Source: a virus. Taken from it: a stretch of DNA of 27,560 nucleotides. Location: IMG/VR virus record IMGVR_UViG_3300044981_000210, positions 1 through 27,560 of that record; one strand, 5' to 3'. Every line of letters begins with the position of its first letter. Positions within the stretch are counted from its first letter, which is position 1. Shown one piece after another: positions 6,175-10,983 of the stretch. The position numbers were made by a program, and so were the translations under genes. The notes beneath the pieces are model-generated. The model had not been told where the DNA came from. It did no database searches and was given only the letters and a program-made list of their open reading frames with translations.

Positions 6175-6250
6175 CGAGAGCTAGGGTAATGGCTATCCCG
6201 CCTGCTTCGGGAGCAGGATATTCTCAGTTCGAGTCTGAGGCTTTCGACCA
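6175..6250 (+). tRNA. tRNA-Pro (CGG)
   Basis: Acceptor CGAGAGC pairs with GCTTTCG (one G-U). The anticodon arm is CCTGC-TTCGGGA-GCAGG with anticodon CGG, the T-arm is CTCAG-TTCGAGT-CTGAG, and the CCA end is encoded. Confidence 0.88.
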
Positions 6251-6422
6251 TCTTCGCCGTATTCTAAAAGAACGCGGCAACAATCGGCTCGCTGAGCAAG
6301 CACACTGGCCACATCGCCAAAGGCGCACTCTGAGTCAGGTGTCGATTGCAGCCTAAGCAACGGCTTAAAATTTGCTGGCTAGCGAACCTAAACCGCTGTG
6401 GGCAATCACACGACGGATTGCA
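6251..6422 (+). ncRNA. Structured inter-tRNA spacer with a closed three-hairpin element
   Basis: CAATCG (6281-6286) pairs with CGATTG (6343-6348). Inside are three hairpins: GCTC-GCT-GAGC, CGCC-AAA-GGCG and ACT-CTG-AGT. Further on are TAAGC-AACG-GCTTA and GCAAT/ATTGC pairings. The layout is cloverleaf-like, but there is no 7-base anticodon loop and no T-loop, so it is not called as a tRNA. Confidence 0.4.
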
Positions 6423-6488
6423 AAGTTTGACCGCCGACAGGTTCCTCCATGGGGAACGGTTGCGCGCTGGTAAAACCACTGGCGGTCA
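6423..6488 (+). ncRNA. AAGTTTGA element 1, stem-closed
   Basis: It opens with AAGTTTGA (6423-6430). TGACCGCC (6428-6435) pairs perfectly with GGCGGTCA (6481-6488). Inside is GTTCC-TCCATGG-GGAAC, a 5-bp stem with a 7-base loop like an anticodon arm (it would read CAT but lacks U33), and TGGT-AAA-ACCA. It could be a degenerate tRNA or a separate RNA. Confidence 0.4.
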
Positions 6489-6593
6489 TGAAGCGAGTAG
6501 CTGACCATAAATGGTTCGGGCGCGGTCCCTCAGTCCCGACAACTCGCACGACCGAGGCTCCCGGTCAATAAATATAGGAGCCCGGATTTCTGT
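6489..6593 (+). ncRNA. Structured spacer before tRNA-Leu(UAG)
   Basis: GCGAGT (6493-6498) pairs with ACTCGC (6542-6547) around ACCAT-AA-ATGGT and a CGGG/CCCG hairpin. Downstream, GGCTCC and GGAGCC (about 6556-6582) can pair, or GACCG can pair with CGGTC. No tRNA T-loop and no gene are seen. Confidence 0.35.
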
Positions 6594-6678
6594 GCCCTGT
6601 TGGTGGAACAGCAGACACATCGCGCTTAGAACGCGACGGTTAACAGCCATCGGAGTGCAAATCTCTGACGGGGTACCA
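6594..6678 (+). tRNA. tRNA-Leu (UAG)
   Basis: Acceptor GCCCTGT pairs with ACGGGGT (with G-U pairs). The anticodon arm TCGCG-CTTAGAA-CGCGA reads TAG. A variable arm and encoded CCA are present. The T-loop is TGCAAAT instead of the usual TTCRANT. Confidence 0.85.
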
Positions 6679-6754
6679 AGTTTGAACGTAAGGCGACACG
6701 AACATCGTAACCTTCGTGCCTGTGTCTCTGTGTTACGACTGAGAATACGTTCAA
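6679..6754 (+). ncRNA. AAGTTTGA element 2, stem-closed
   Basis: It begins directly at the CCA end of tRNA-Leu(UAG), with AAGTTTGA at 6678-6685. TTGAACGTA (6682-6690) pairs perfectly with TACGTTCAA (6746-6754). Inside, AGG...CACGAA pairs with TTCGTG...CCT. No anticodon or T-arm is seen. Confidence 0.45.
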
Positions 6755-6763
6755 TTAATTTGT

Positions 6764-6838
6764 GGGCTGTTCGTATATCGGACAATGCGCTCCGTTTCTA
6801 CCGGAGAGAGGCGGGTTCAATTCCGGCACAGTCTTCCA
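6764..6838 (+). tRNA. tRNA-Arg (UCU)
   Basis: Acceptor GGGCTGT pairs with ACAGTCT (two G-U). The anticodon arm CTCCG-TTTCTAC-CGGAG reads TCT. The T-loop is TTCAATT with one T-stem mismatch. CCA is encoded. Confidence 0.85.
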
Positions 6839-6846
6839 ATTCTAAT

Positions 6847-6931
6847 CGGCCTCTGGCGGAACAGCAGACGCACTCGCCTCAAGAGCGAGCGTCCTAGTGA
6901 CGTGAAGGTGCAAATCCTTCGTGGCCGACCA
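6847..6931 (+). tRNA. tRNA-Leu (CAA)
   Basis: Acceptor CGGCCTC pairs with GTGGCCG with one mismatch. The anticodon arm CTCGC-CTCAAGA-GCGAG reads CAA. It has a long variable arm, T-arm GAAGG-TGCAAAT-CCTTC and encoded CCA. The T-loop has the same unusual TGCAAAT as tRNA-Leu(UAG). Confidence 0.87.
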
Positions 6932-7015
6932 AGTTTAGAGCACAGGCTGGAAAGTATGTGCGAATCGGGAAATTAGGGTAGCTCCCTGACACCGTGAACC
7001 AGCCGCCCGACTAAA
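6932..7015 (+). ncRNA. AAGTTTAG element with possible pseudoknot
   Basis: It begins at the CCA of tRNA-Leu(CAA) with AAGTTTAG. TTTAG (6934-6938) pairs with CTAAA (7011-7015). GCAC/GTGC and TCGGG/CCCGA form inner stems, and AGGG-TAGCT-CCCT forms a hairpin. GGCTGG (6945-6950), in the loop of the first stem, is perfectly complementary to CCAGCC (6999-7004), a possible pseudoknot. Confidence 0.42.
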
Positions 7016-7022
7016 ATGATTT

Positions 7023-7056
7023 GCGCGTGTGGCGGAATGGCATACGTGGTGGACCA
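7023..7056 (+). pseudogene. tRNA-Leu fragment: 5' part joined to a CCA end
   Basis: Bases 7023-7048 resemble the acceptor and D-arm of the tRNA-Leu genes here (for example TGGCGGAATGGCATACG against TGACGGAATGGCAGACG). They run straight into GGTGGACCA and then AAGTTTGA, the junction that normally follows a complete tRNA. The anticodon, variable and T-arms are missing. An internal deletion or recombination between two tRNA genes would explain it. Confidence 0.55.
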
Positions 7057-7201
7057 AGTTTGATGCGGTGCCGAAAGGCACTACATGGTTAGTCTTAGCT
7101 AACCGCGCTGATTGTCACCAGCTGACTCGCGATTGAACGCAAGACTAAGATTCTAGCGCTCTCGACGGGCTCCAGCTTGCGAAGTGGGTGAACGCATCAA
7201 A
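7057..7201 (+). ncRNA. AAGTTTGA element 3, long and stem-closed
   Basis: TTTGATGCG (7059-7067) pairs perfectly with CGCATCAAA (7193-7201). Inside are the perfect GNRA hairpin GTGCC-GAAA-GGCAC (7068-7081) and GGTTAG-TCTTA-GCTAACC (about 7087-7103); TTAGTC and GACTAA can also pair. At 145 bases it is the longest of the family. No tRNA is seen in it. Confidence 0.45.
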
Positions 7202-7207
7202 AGTTTT

Positions 7208-7293
7208 GCGGTTGTGACGGAATGGCAGACGAGGACGCCTTAAAAGCGTCCGCTCTTCGGAGCTTGCTGGTTCGAGTCCAGCCAGCCGCACCA
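7208..7293 (+). tRNA. tRNA-Leu (UAA)
   Basis: Acceptor GCGGTTG pairs with CAGCCGC. The anticodon arm GACGC-CTTAAAA-GCGTC reads TAA. It has a long variable arm, T-arm GCTGG-TTCGAGT-CCAGC and encoded CCA. It is fully canonical. Confidence 0.93.
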
Positions 7294-7299
7294 AGACCT

Positions 7300-7398
7300 T
7301 GATTTTGTACGTTACCGCCGAAGGCCTCTTATAAAAGCGTAAAGGAGAGCGTCCACCGGGTAAAGCTGGTGGCGGTAATGGCGCTTATGATTTTGTAC
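7300..7398 (+). repeat. Structured spacer flanked by an 11-bp direct repeat
   Basis: TGATTTTGTAC occurs at 7300-7310 and again at 7388-7398. Between the copies TTACCGCC (7312-7319) pairs perfectly with GGCGGTAA (7371-7378), and CCACC pairs with GGTGG inside. It is another stem-closed element; the direct repeats suggest insertion or slippage at this point. Confidence 0.45.
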
Positions 7399-7410
7399 AA
7401 ACGGCCACTC

Positions 7411-7474
7411 AGCAGAGAGGCTACGCGACGCCAGTATACGGCGAGCGCAACGAAATTTCTCTGCTAATATTTTT
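7411..7474 (+). terminator. Possible terminator at the end of the first tRNA block
   Basis: AGCAGAG (7411-7417) pairs with CTCTGCT (7459-7465) around an inner CGCC-AGTATAC-GGCG hairpin, followed by AATATTTTTAG. The stem is interrupted, so termination efficiency is uncertain. Confidence 0.4.
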
Positions 7475-7512
7475 AGTCGGTTGCGGCCCGTAATCCGCGA
7501 TGGGGAAGTCCA

Positions 7513-7662
7513 ATGACTTGGTGGTACTCCAAAGACGAGCGCGGCGAGCAGTTAATGACCGCTCACGAGGCTTACAAGGCGTTGATGGAGAACCTCGGCT
7601 TTGGCGTTCGTGAAGCCACGAAAGACTTGATCGAGAGCATTGAAAAATTTTTGATTTCGTGA
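7513..7662 (+). CDS. Small acidic helical protein inside the tRNA array (49 aa)
   Basis: The frame starts MTWWYSKDERGEQLMTA and continues with a helical region ending VREATKDLIESIEKFLIS. Upstream is GGGGAAG, a modest ribosome binding site at fair spacing. The residue mix is protein-like and the stop precedes tRNA-Ala by three bases. No family is recognised. It is short, but looks more like a gene than a chance frame. Confidence 0.5.
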   Translation: MTWWYSKDERGEQLMTAHEAYKALMENLGFGVREATKDLIESIEKFLIS

Positions 7663-7665
7663 CGT

Positions 7666-7740
7666 GGGCTGTTCGTTTAGTCAGGAAGACACCTCGCTTG
7701 CACCGAGGAGTGCGCGGGGCAGAGCCGCGACGGTCCACCA
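7666..7740 (+). tRNA. tRNA-Ala (UGC)
   Basis: Acceptor GGGCTGT pairs with ACGGTCC (two G-U). The anticodon arm CCTCG-CTTGCAC-CGAGG reads TGC. The T-stem CGCGG/CCGCG is perfect, but its loop is GGCAGAG and lacks the TTC motif. CCA is encoded. The unusual T-loop leaves some doubt about function. Confidence 0.75.
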
Positions 7741-7750
7741 ATATGTCAAA

Positions 7751-7811
7751 GCATATAATTGTGGGCTTTAGATATAAAAACACATATTAAAGCCTATAAT
7801 AGTGGGCCTTA
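7751..7811 (+). repeat. 20-bp direct repeat with TATAAT motifs, plus hairpin
   Basis: GCATATAATTGTGGGCTTTA (7751-7770) recurs at 7792-7811 with 17 of 20 bases identical. GGCTTTA (7764-7770) also pairs perfectly with TAAAGCC (7788-7794). The TATAAT boxes lack matching -35 boxes, so promoter activity is not assumed. Confidence 0.5.
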
Positions 7812-7885
7812 AGGCGACAGTTGTTAATTTCTATGGGGCGTCCCGAAAGGGAAGGACAATGTGGCGAAAGCCAGCCCATCCAATT
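7812..7885 (+). ncRNA. Structured spacer with two GAAA-tetraloop hairpins
   Basis: CCC-GAAA-GGG (7842-7851) and GGC-GAAA-GCC (7863-7872) are GNRA hairpins. GTGGGC at about 7802 can pair with GCCCAT near 7875-7880 to close the element. It has no T-loop, so it is not a tRNA. Confidence 0.4.
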
Positions 7886-7891
7886 TTCAGT

Positions 7892-7964
7892 TGCGGGGAG
7901 CTTTGGTAAGCAGCTAGCTCTCATAAGGCTCGGCACCTCAATTCGATTTTGAGCCCCGCAACCA
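7892..7964 (+). tRNA. tRNA-Met (CAU)
   Basis: Acceptor TGCGGGG pairs perfectly with CCCCGCA. The T-arm is CTCAA-TTCGATT-TTGAG. The anticodon loop CTCATAA reads CAT on a stem with one mismatch at the base. CCA is encoded. A CAU anticodon could also be an Ile tRNA if lysidine-modified; sequence alone cannot tell. Confidence 0.82.
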
Positions 7965-8006
7965 TTTTAATACCTCATGGACGCCAGCCCAAAAGAGGAA
8001 GCCTGA

Positions 8007-8303
8007 ATGCTAATAGAATTTGTATTGAATAAAAAAGACAGGGAATTAATTCACGAAGTTAGGAGACAGTTGATGGCATTCGCAGACAGTATCGCAAAGT
8101 TGCAAGCAGACGTGAACACCTTGATCACAGAGAATGGCCCGACAGCCGTGGCGACCGCAGTCTCGGCAGCCGTGGCAGCTAAGGACGCTTCCGACGCGGC
8201 GGCAGTTGACGCCGTGAACGCGACCGTGGTAGCGGCCATTACGCCTGCAACCCCAGTCCCCGCGTCCGCCTCCGTGGCAGCGGCGGCACCCGCCACGCAC
8301 TAA
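8007..8303 (+). CDS. Coiled-coil protein with Ala/Pro-rich tail (98 aa)
   Basis: The ATG follows GAGGAAGCCTGA. Residues 1-42 are helical with a heptad-like pattern (RRQLMAFADSIAKLQADVNTL). The C-terminal half is almost entirely Ala, Val, Thr and Pro. The layout of a short coiled coil with an Ala-rich tail is common in small phage proteins of unknown role. It sits between tRNA-Met and tRNA-Thr. Confidence 0.68.
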   Translation: MLIEFVLNKKDRELIHEVRRQLMAFADSIAKLQADVNTLITENGPTAVATAVSAAVAAKDASDAAAVDAVNATVVAAITPATPVPASASVAAAAPATH

Positions 8304-8412
8304 GTAATCCGATTTCGGCTCGTGAGAGTGGTGCTTCACTTCAGATTATACTTCTCTACCCAAGCAAGGATGAGAGCGGGCCGATTAGTTTTTAAGTAGT
8401 GATGGATCACGT
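8304..8412 (+). ncRNA. Structured spacer before tRNA-Thr
   Basis: TAATC (about 8304-8309) can pair with GATTA (8343-8347) around CCGA-TT-TCGG and AGTG-GTGCTT-CACT hairpins. A T-rich stretch follows near 8388. No gene is seen. Confidence 0.3.
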
Positions 8413-8486
8413 GCCTTGTTAGTTTAATGGTAGAACGGCGGGCTTGTACCTCGCAGGCGAGTTTTCGATTAACTCACTCGGCTCCA
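8413..8486 (+). tRNA. tRNA-Thr (UGU), imperfect acceptor
   Basis: The anticodon arm GCGGG-CTTGTAC-CTCGC reads TGT, the T-arm is GAGTT-TTCGATT-AACTC and CCA is encoded. The acceptor GCCTTGT against ACTCGGC has two adjacent mismatches in the middle. That could impair function or need editing. Confidence 0.75.
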
Positions 8487-8497
8487 CTTTAATCTGC

Positions 8498-8573
8498 TGG
8501 TAGCTAGCAAAATCGGCATTGCGCGATACTGTTAATATCGAGGGTCTCCGTTCGAGTCGGAGGTTACCAGCCA
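8498..8573 (+). tRNA. tRNA-Asn (GUU)
   Basis: Acceptor TGGTAGC pairs with GTTACCA. The D-stem is GCAA/TTGC, the anticodon arm CGATA-CTGTTAA-TATCG reads GTT, the T-arm is CTCCG-TTCGAGT-CGGAG, and CCA is encoded. Confidence 0.92.
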
Positions 8574-8583
8574 AATTTTCTCA

Positions 8584-8723
8584 GTCGTGTGCGACCCAGT
8601 CGGCGTTGAATCGGGTTGACCTAGCGAGAAACTAGGAATACCTCCGCCCCCGCGCTAGCTACTTTATACCCGTTCTTTGTGGGATCTGCTTGAAATACAG
8701 TAGACGAAAGCTAGCCACACGAC
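8584..8723 (+). ncRNA. 140-base stem-closed structured RNA before the membrane-protein genes
   Basis: GTCGTGTG (8584-8591) pairs perfectly with CACACGAC (8716-8723), flanked by A/T-rich arms. Inside are CTAG-CGAGAAA-CTAG and a GCTAGC-TACT pairing with AGTA...GCTAGC. It ends seven bases before the ATG at 8731, so it could also act as a 5' leader controlling translation. Confidence 0.42.
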
Positions 8724-8730
8724 AAATTTT

Positions 8731-9018
8731 ATGATACTACAAATTGCGGCGGTAGTAGTTAGCGCGACGAGCCTGGTTGACGGCATTAGTACAGTACGTT
8801 TCCTTAAAAAAGGAGACGTGGAAACTAATCCTCTGTTGGGAAAAAACCCCAGCTCTGTTCGAGTTTTCCTAGAAGGCGGAGCGATCATCGCGGCGGAGAT
8901 TGGCTTGGCCTTTGCCGCTAATTACTTCCTGATAGCGGCAGGCTACGTGGTGTCGGTGGGCTTGCTCGTGCAGTCCGTGTTTCACATTGTCTACGCAGTC
9001 AAAAATTTTCGGCTCTAA
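8731..9018 (+). CDS. Membrane protein, DUF5658-like (95 aa)
   Basis: Three hydrophobic segments lie at about residues 2-16, 48-66 and 68-88. After the first is D-G-I-S-T-x5-K-G-D-x-E-x-N-P, resembling the D...T...G...E-x-NP signature of DUF5658-type small membrane proteins. The next gene carries the same motif, so the two are likely diverged tandem duplicates. Function is unknown. No clear ribosome binding site is visible because the region upstream is in the structured RNA. Confidence 0.7.
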   Translation: MILQIAAVVVSATSLVDGISTVRFLKKGDVETNPLLGKNPSSVRVFLEGGAIIAAEIGLAFAANYFLIAAGYVVSVGLLVQSVFHIVYAVKNFRL

Positions 9019-9027
9019 AGAGGCAAA

Positions 9028-9369
9028 ATGATTTCTTCCGGCGCGGCTTCTGGTCCACAAATCGCGGTACTCGCGGCCCTTAGTGCTAGCACGTTGCTGA
9101 GCTTTCTAGGCGACAGCTATACGACCATGGTCGGTTTACAACACGGTCTCACGGAAGGCAACCCCATATCTCGGTGGCTTTTTAAAAAGATCGGGCAAGC
9201 AGGGACGTATTTCGCGGAAGCCGTTGCGCTGTTGTTTGCTATCGCCACGATCTCTAACTATGACCTCAACGCCGCCTACTTGTTCGCGGGAATCGTGACA
9301 GCGGGCGAAGCCGTGATGGTGGTTCGGAATTATCGACTGCTAAAGGCCAGGAAGATTTCTTTAAAGTAG
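9028..9369 (+). CDS. Membrane protein, DUF5658-like, paralogue of the previous gene (113 aa)
   Basis: AGAGGCAAA precedes the ATG. Hydrophobic segments at about residues 10-28, 62-74 and 80-98 frame the motif D-S-Y-T-T...G-L-T-E-G-N-P-I-S, matching the motif of the 95-residue protein. The C-terminus is basic (NYRLLKARKISLK). A two-component membrane complex is plausible from the pairing; holin or antiholin roles cannot be assigned from sequence. Confidence 0.7.
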   Translation: MISSGAASGPQIAVLAALSASTLLSFLGDSYTTMVGLQHGLTEGNPISRWLFKKIGQAGTYFAEAVALLFAIATISNYDLNAAYLFAGIVTAGEAVMVVRNYRLLKARKISLK

Positions 9370-9391
9370 GTTCCCGATCTTTTGAGGAAGC

Positions 9392-9811
9392 ATGGATATC
9401 CTTTACAAAATTTTATTGGGTGCAGAAATATCGGGGTTGGCGATTGTGGGGCTAATCGCAGTGTCCAAATTAATGGGTTATATTCGTCACAAGCTCTCGG
9501 GACCAGCACCCGTATTTGTGCCTTTGATAGATGTTGTAAAGCAAGAAGCGACAGCATCACGAGAAGGCTGGGCGCACAGAGCCCTGGTGGCCTTTGATAT
9601 AGCGTTTAATGTCATCGTTCTTCGGGGGCAACAAGACGAAACTATTAGCACGCATTCGGGACGAGCCGCCGCAGAAGGGCACTTGTGGGGCATATTGATG
9701 AGCGGTTGGCTTAATGGTTTTCAAGATAACCACTGTTTGAAAGCAGCGTCAGGGGATCTAGAAAGAGCAACGGCCAGAGTTACAACACTAAGAAAGTTTT
9801 TAGGTGTTTAA
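9392..9811 (+). CDS. Membrane-anchored protein of unknown function (139 aa)
   Basis: One membrane segment spans about residues 8-30 (LLGAEISGLAIVGLIAVSKL). A soluble domain then holds D-x-A-F-N-V-x-V-L-x-G-Q-x-D-E-T-I-S-T-H-S-x-R-A-A at about residues 68-93 and W-L-N-x-F-Q-x-x-H-C at 106-115. The conserved-looking charged residues (D, E, T, H, R) suggest a binding or catalytic site. I recall similar phage proteins with no assigned role. The stop overlaps the start of the GIY-YIG gene (TAATG). Confidence 0.7.
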   Translation: MDILYKILLGAEISGLAIVGLIAVSKLMGYIRHKLSGPAPVFVPLIDVVKQEATASREGWAHRALVAFDIAFNVIVLRGQQDETISTHSGRAAAEGHLWGILMSGWLNGFQDNHCLKAASGDLERATARVTTLRKFLGV

Positions 9812-10422
9812 TGATCTACATGGCGTATAACCCAATTTCTGAAAAGTATTATATTGGGCAAACAGTAGATTTAGCTAGGAGAAAAAGGGAGCATAAAGGC
9901 GAAGCCAACTCCGGTTGTTCTTTTTCTTTTCACCGAGCATTACGTAAGTACGGTGTAGATATTTTTGAGTGGCGCGTTCTTTCTGATGACTCGTCCTCGG
10001 ATGGTATGAACTCAAGAGAGACGTTGTTGATTTGGGCGTTCCGAGCAGACGATCCTGATTACGGATACAATATGTCCGTTGGCGGCGTTGGCGGCGGTAT
10101 GCTCGGTCGTAAACACACAGACGAATCTAAACAGAAAATGAGCAAGGCGCTCAAAGGAAGAGTGTTTTCTCCAGAGACGTTAGCTAGAATGAGCGCCGCT
10201 CAGAAAGGTAAGCAAAGCCCTAAAAAGGGCAAGCCTCAGTGGAGCGAAGAAGAAAAGAAGCGCATAGGCGACATCCACCGAGGTAAGAGGATATCCGAAC
10301 AGCAAAAGAAGCTAATTAGCGAAAGTCTTAAAGGGCGGCTATTTTCTATTGAGACTAGGCAAAAAATAAGCGCTGCTTTAAAAGGCCGCAAAGCCCCTTG
10401 GAATAAAAAGAAAATCCCATGA
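9811..10422 (+). CDS. GIY-YIG homing endonuclease with NUMOD3 repeats (203 aa)
   Basis: The catalytic domain occupies residues 1-90: YYIGQT (13-18) for the YIG motif, Arg and His at RRKREH (23-28), the metal-binding Glu in SRETLL (70), and a final GYN motif (85-87). Residues 98-195 hold at least four NUMOD3-type DNA-binding repeats (pattern F-S-x-E-T-x-x-K-x-S-x-A-x-K-G-R). This is the SegA/Mob type of free-standing homing endonuclease, which cuts DNA of phages lacking the gene and so spreads. It lies just before the second tRNA cluster, a usual place for such genes. Confidence 0.92.
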   Translation: MIYMAYNPISEKYYIGQTVDLARRKREHKGEANSGCSFSFHRALRKYGVDIFEWRVLSDDSSSDGMNSRETLLIWAFRADDPDYGYNMSVGGVGGGMLGRKHTDESKQKMSKALKGRVFSPETLARMSAAQKGKQSPKKGKPQWSEEEKKRIGDIHRGKRISEQQKKLISESLKGRLFSIETRQKISAALKGRKAPWNKKKIP

Positions 10423-10478
10423 ACACACGTAACACCAATTCGTTTAGTTCTTCATCTAGTTGCGCATAACAACTATCT

Positions 10479-10568
10479 GGAGGGCTGACGGAATCTGGTA
10501 ACGTGTGACTTTGCTAAAGTCAAGCCAAGAGTAATCTTGTTCCCGTTCAAATCGGGAGCCCTCCTCCA
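10479..10568 (+). tRNA. tRNA-Ser (GCU)
   Basis: Acceptor GGAGGGC pairs perfectly with GCCCTCC. The anticodon arm TGACT-TTGCTAA-AGTCA reads GCT. It has a long variable arm, T-arm TCCCG-TTCAAAT-CGGGA and encoded CCA. Confidence 0.92.
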
Positions 10569-10574
10569 ACTTGT

Positions 10575-10663
10575 GGAGGGCAGCGCTGAATGTTCGGCAA
10601 CGGTCCCGAAAACCGAGACAACTCGAAAGGGTTGACAGAGTTAGATTCTCTGGCCCTCCTCCA
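10575..10663 (+). tRNA. tRNA-Ser (CGA), atypical loops
   Basis: Acceptor GGAGGGC pairs with GCCCTCC, the same sequence as the neighbouring tRNA-Ser(GCU). The anticodon loop CCCGAAA reads CGA but has C rather than U at position 33. The variable arm CAAC...GTTG is present. The T-stem CAGAG/CTCTG is perfect with loop TTAGATT instead of TTCRANT. CCA is encoded. The loop changes suggest drift or unusual modification. Confidence 0.75.
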
Positions 10664-10664
10664 C

Positions 10665-10738
10665 CCTTGTTTGGTGTAGAGGTCGCACTCTTGTTTGAAG
10701 CACAAGCAGACGCCGTTCGATTCGGTGAGCAAGGGCCA
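10665..10738 (+). tRNA. tRNA-Phe (GAA)
   Basis: Acceptor CCTTGTT pairs with AGCAAGG (one G-U). The anticodon arm CTTGT-TTGAAGC-ACAAG reads GAA. The T-arm is CGCCG-TTCGATT-CGGTG and CCA is encoded. Confidence 0.88.
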
Positions 10739-10747
10739 ATTTTCCGT

Positions 10748-10821
10748 TTCCTTGTCGGCCAACGGTAGGCCGCGAGTCTTTGGAACTCGCTATGTACGTT
10801 CGAGTCGTACCGAGGAAACCA
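10748..10821 (+). tRNA. tRNA-Gln (UUG)
   Basis: Acceptor TTCCTTG pairs with CGAGGAA. The anticodon arm CGAGT-CTTTGGA-ACTCG reads TTG, the T-arm is GTACG-TTCGAGT-CGTAC, and CCA is encoded. Confidence 0.92.
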
Positions 10822-10983
10822 GTTTAGGTAGTACCGCTGTTAAGCGGGGCGAAAGCCGAAGTACTTCTTAGTTGAGTCCGCAAGATCGACTATATCACAG
10901 TGACATTGAAACGCGGGGCCTGTGAGCCCGCCCGAGGGTAGCGATTAGGCGCTAGAGAGTCAAAGTAACAAGGTAGTTGTAAC
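10822..10983 (+). ncRNA. Structured leader between tRNA-Gln and the virion genes
   Basis: AGTAC and GTACT close a three-way element holding CCGCT-GTTA-AGCGG and GGC-GAAA-GCC. AGTTGA/TCGACT and GGGC/GCCC hairpins follow. At 10965-10976 is GTAACAAGGTAG, identical to a near-universal segment near the 3' end of 16S rRNA; its AAGG may serve as the ribosome binding site of the gene at 10984. Confidence 0.4.

Noticed and set aside
6281-6348. Cloverleaf-like segment as an extra tRNA
   Set aside because: It has three short hairpins and a closing stem but no 7-base anticodon loop and no T-loop.
6423-6488. Extra tRNA-Met reading of the TCCATGG loop
   Set aside because: The segment is too short, lacks D- and T-arms, and position 33 is C.
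7310-7390. Twister-like ribozyme resemblance (CCGAAGGCC and GGCGCTTATG)
   Set aside because: The required stems and conserved internal loops could not be matched; only scattered words agree.
8046-8339. Minus-strand open frames over the Ala-rich gene
   Set aside because: They arise from the GC-rich Ala/Val codons of the plus-strand gene and have no ribosome binding site.
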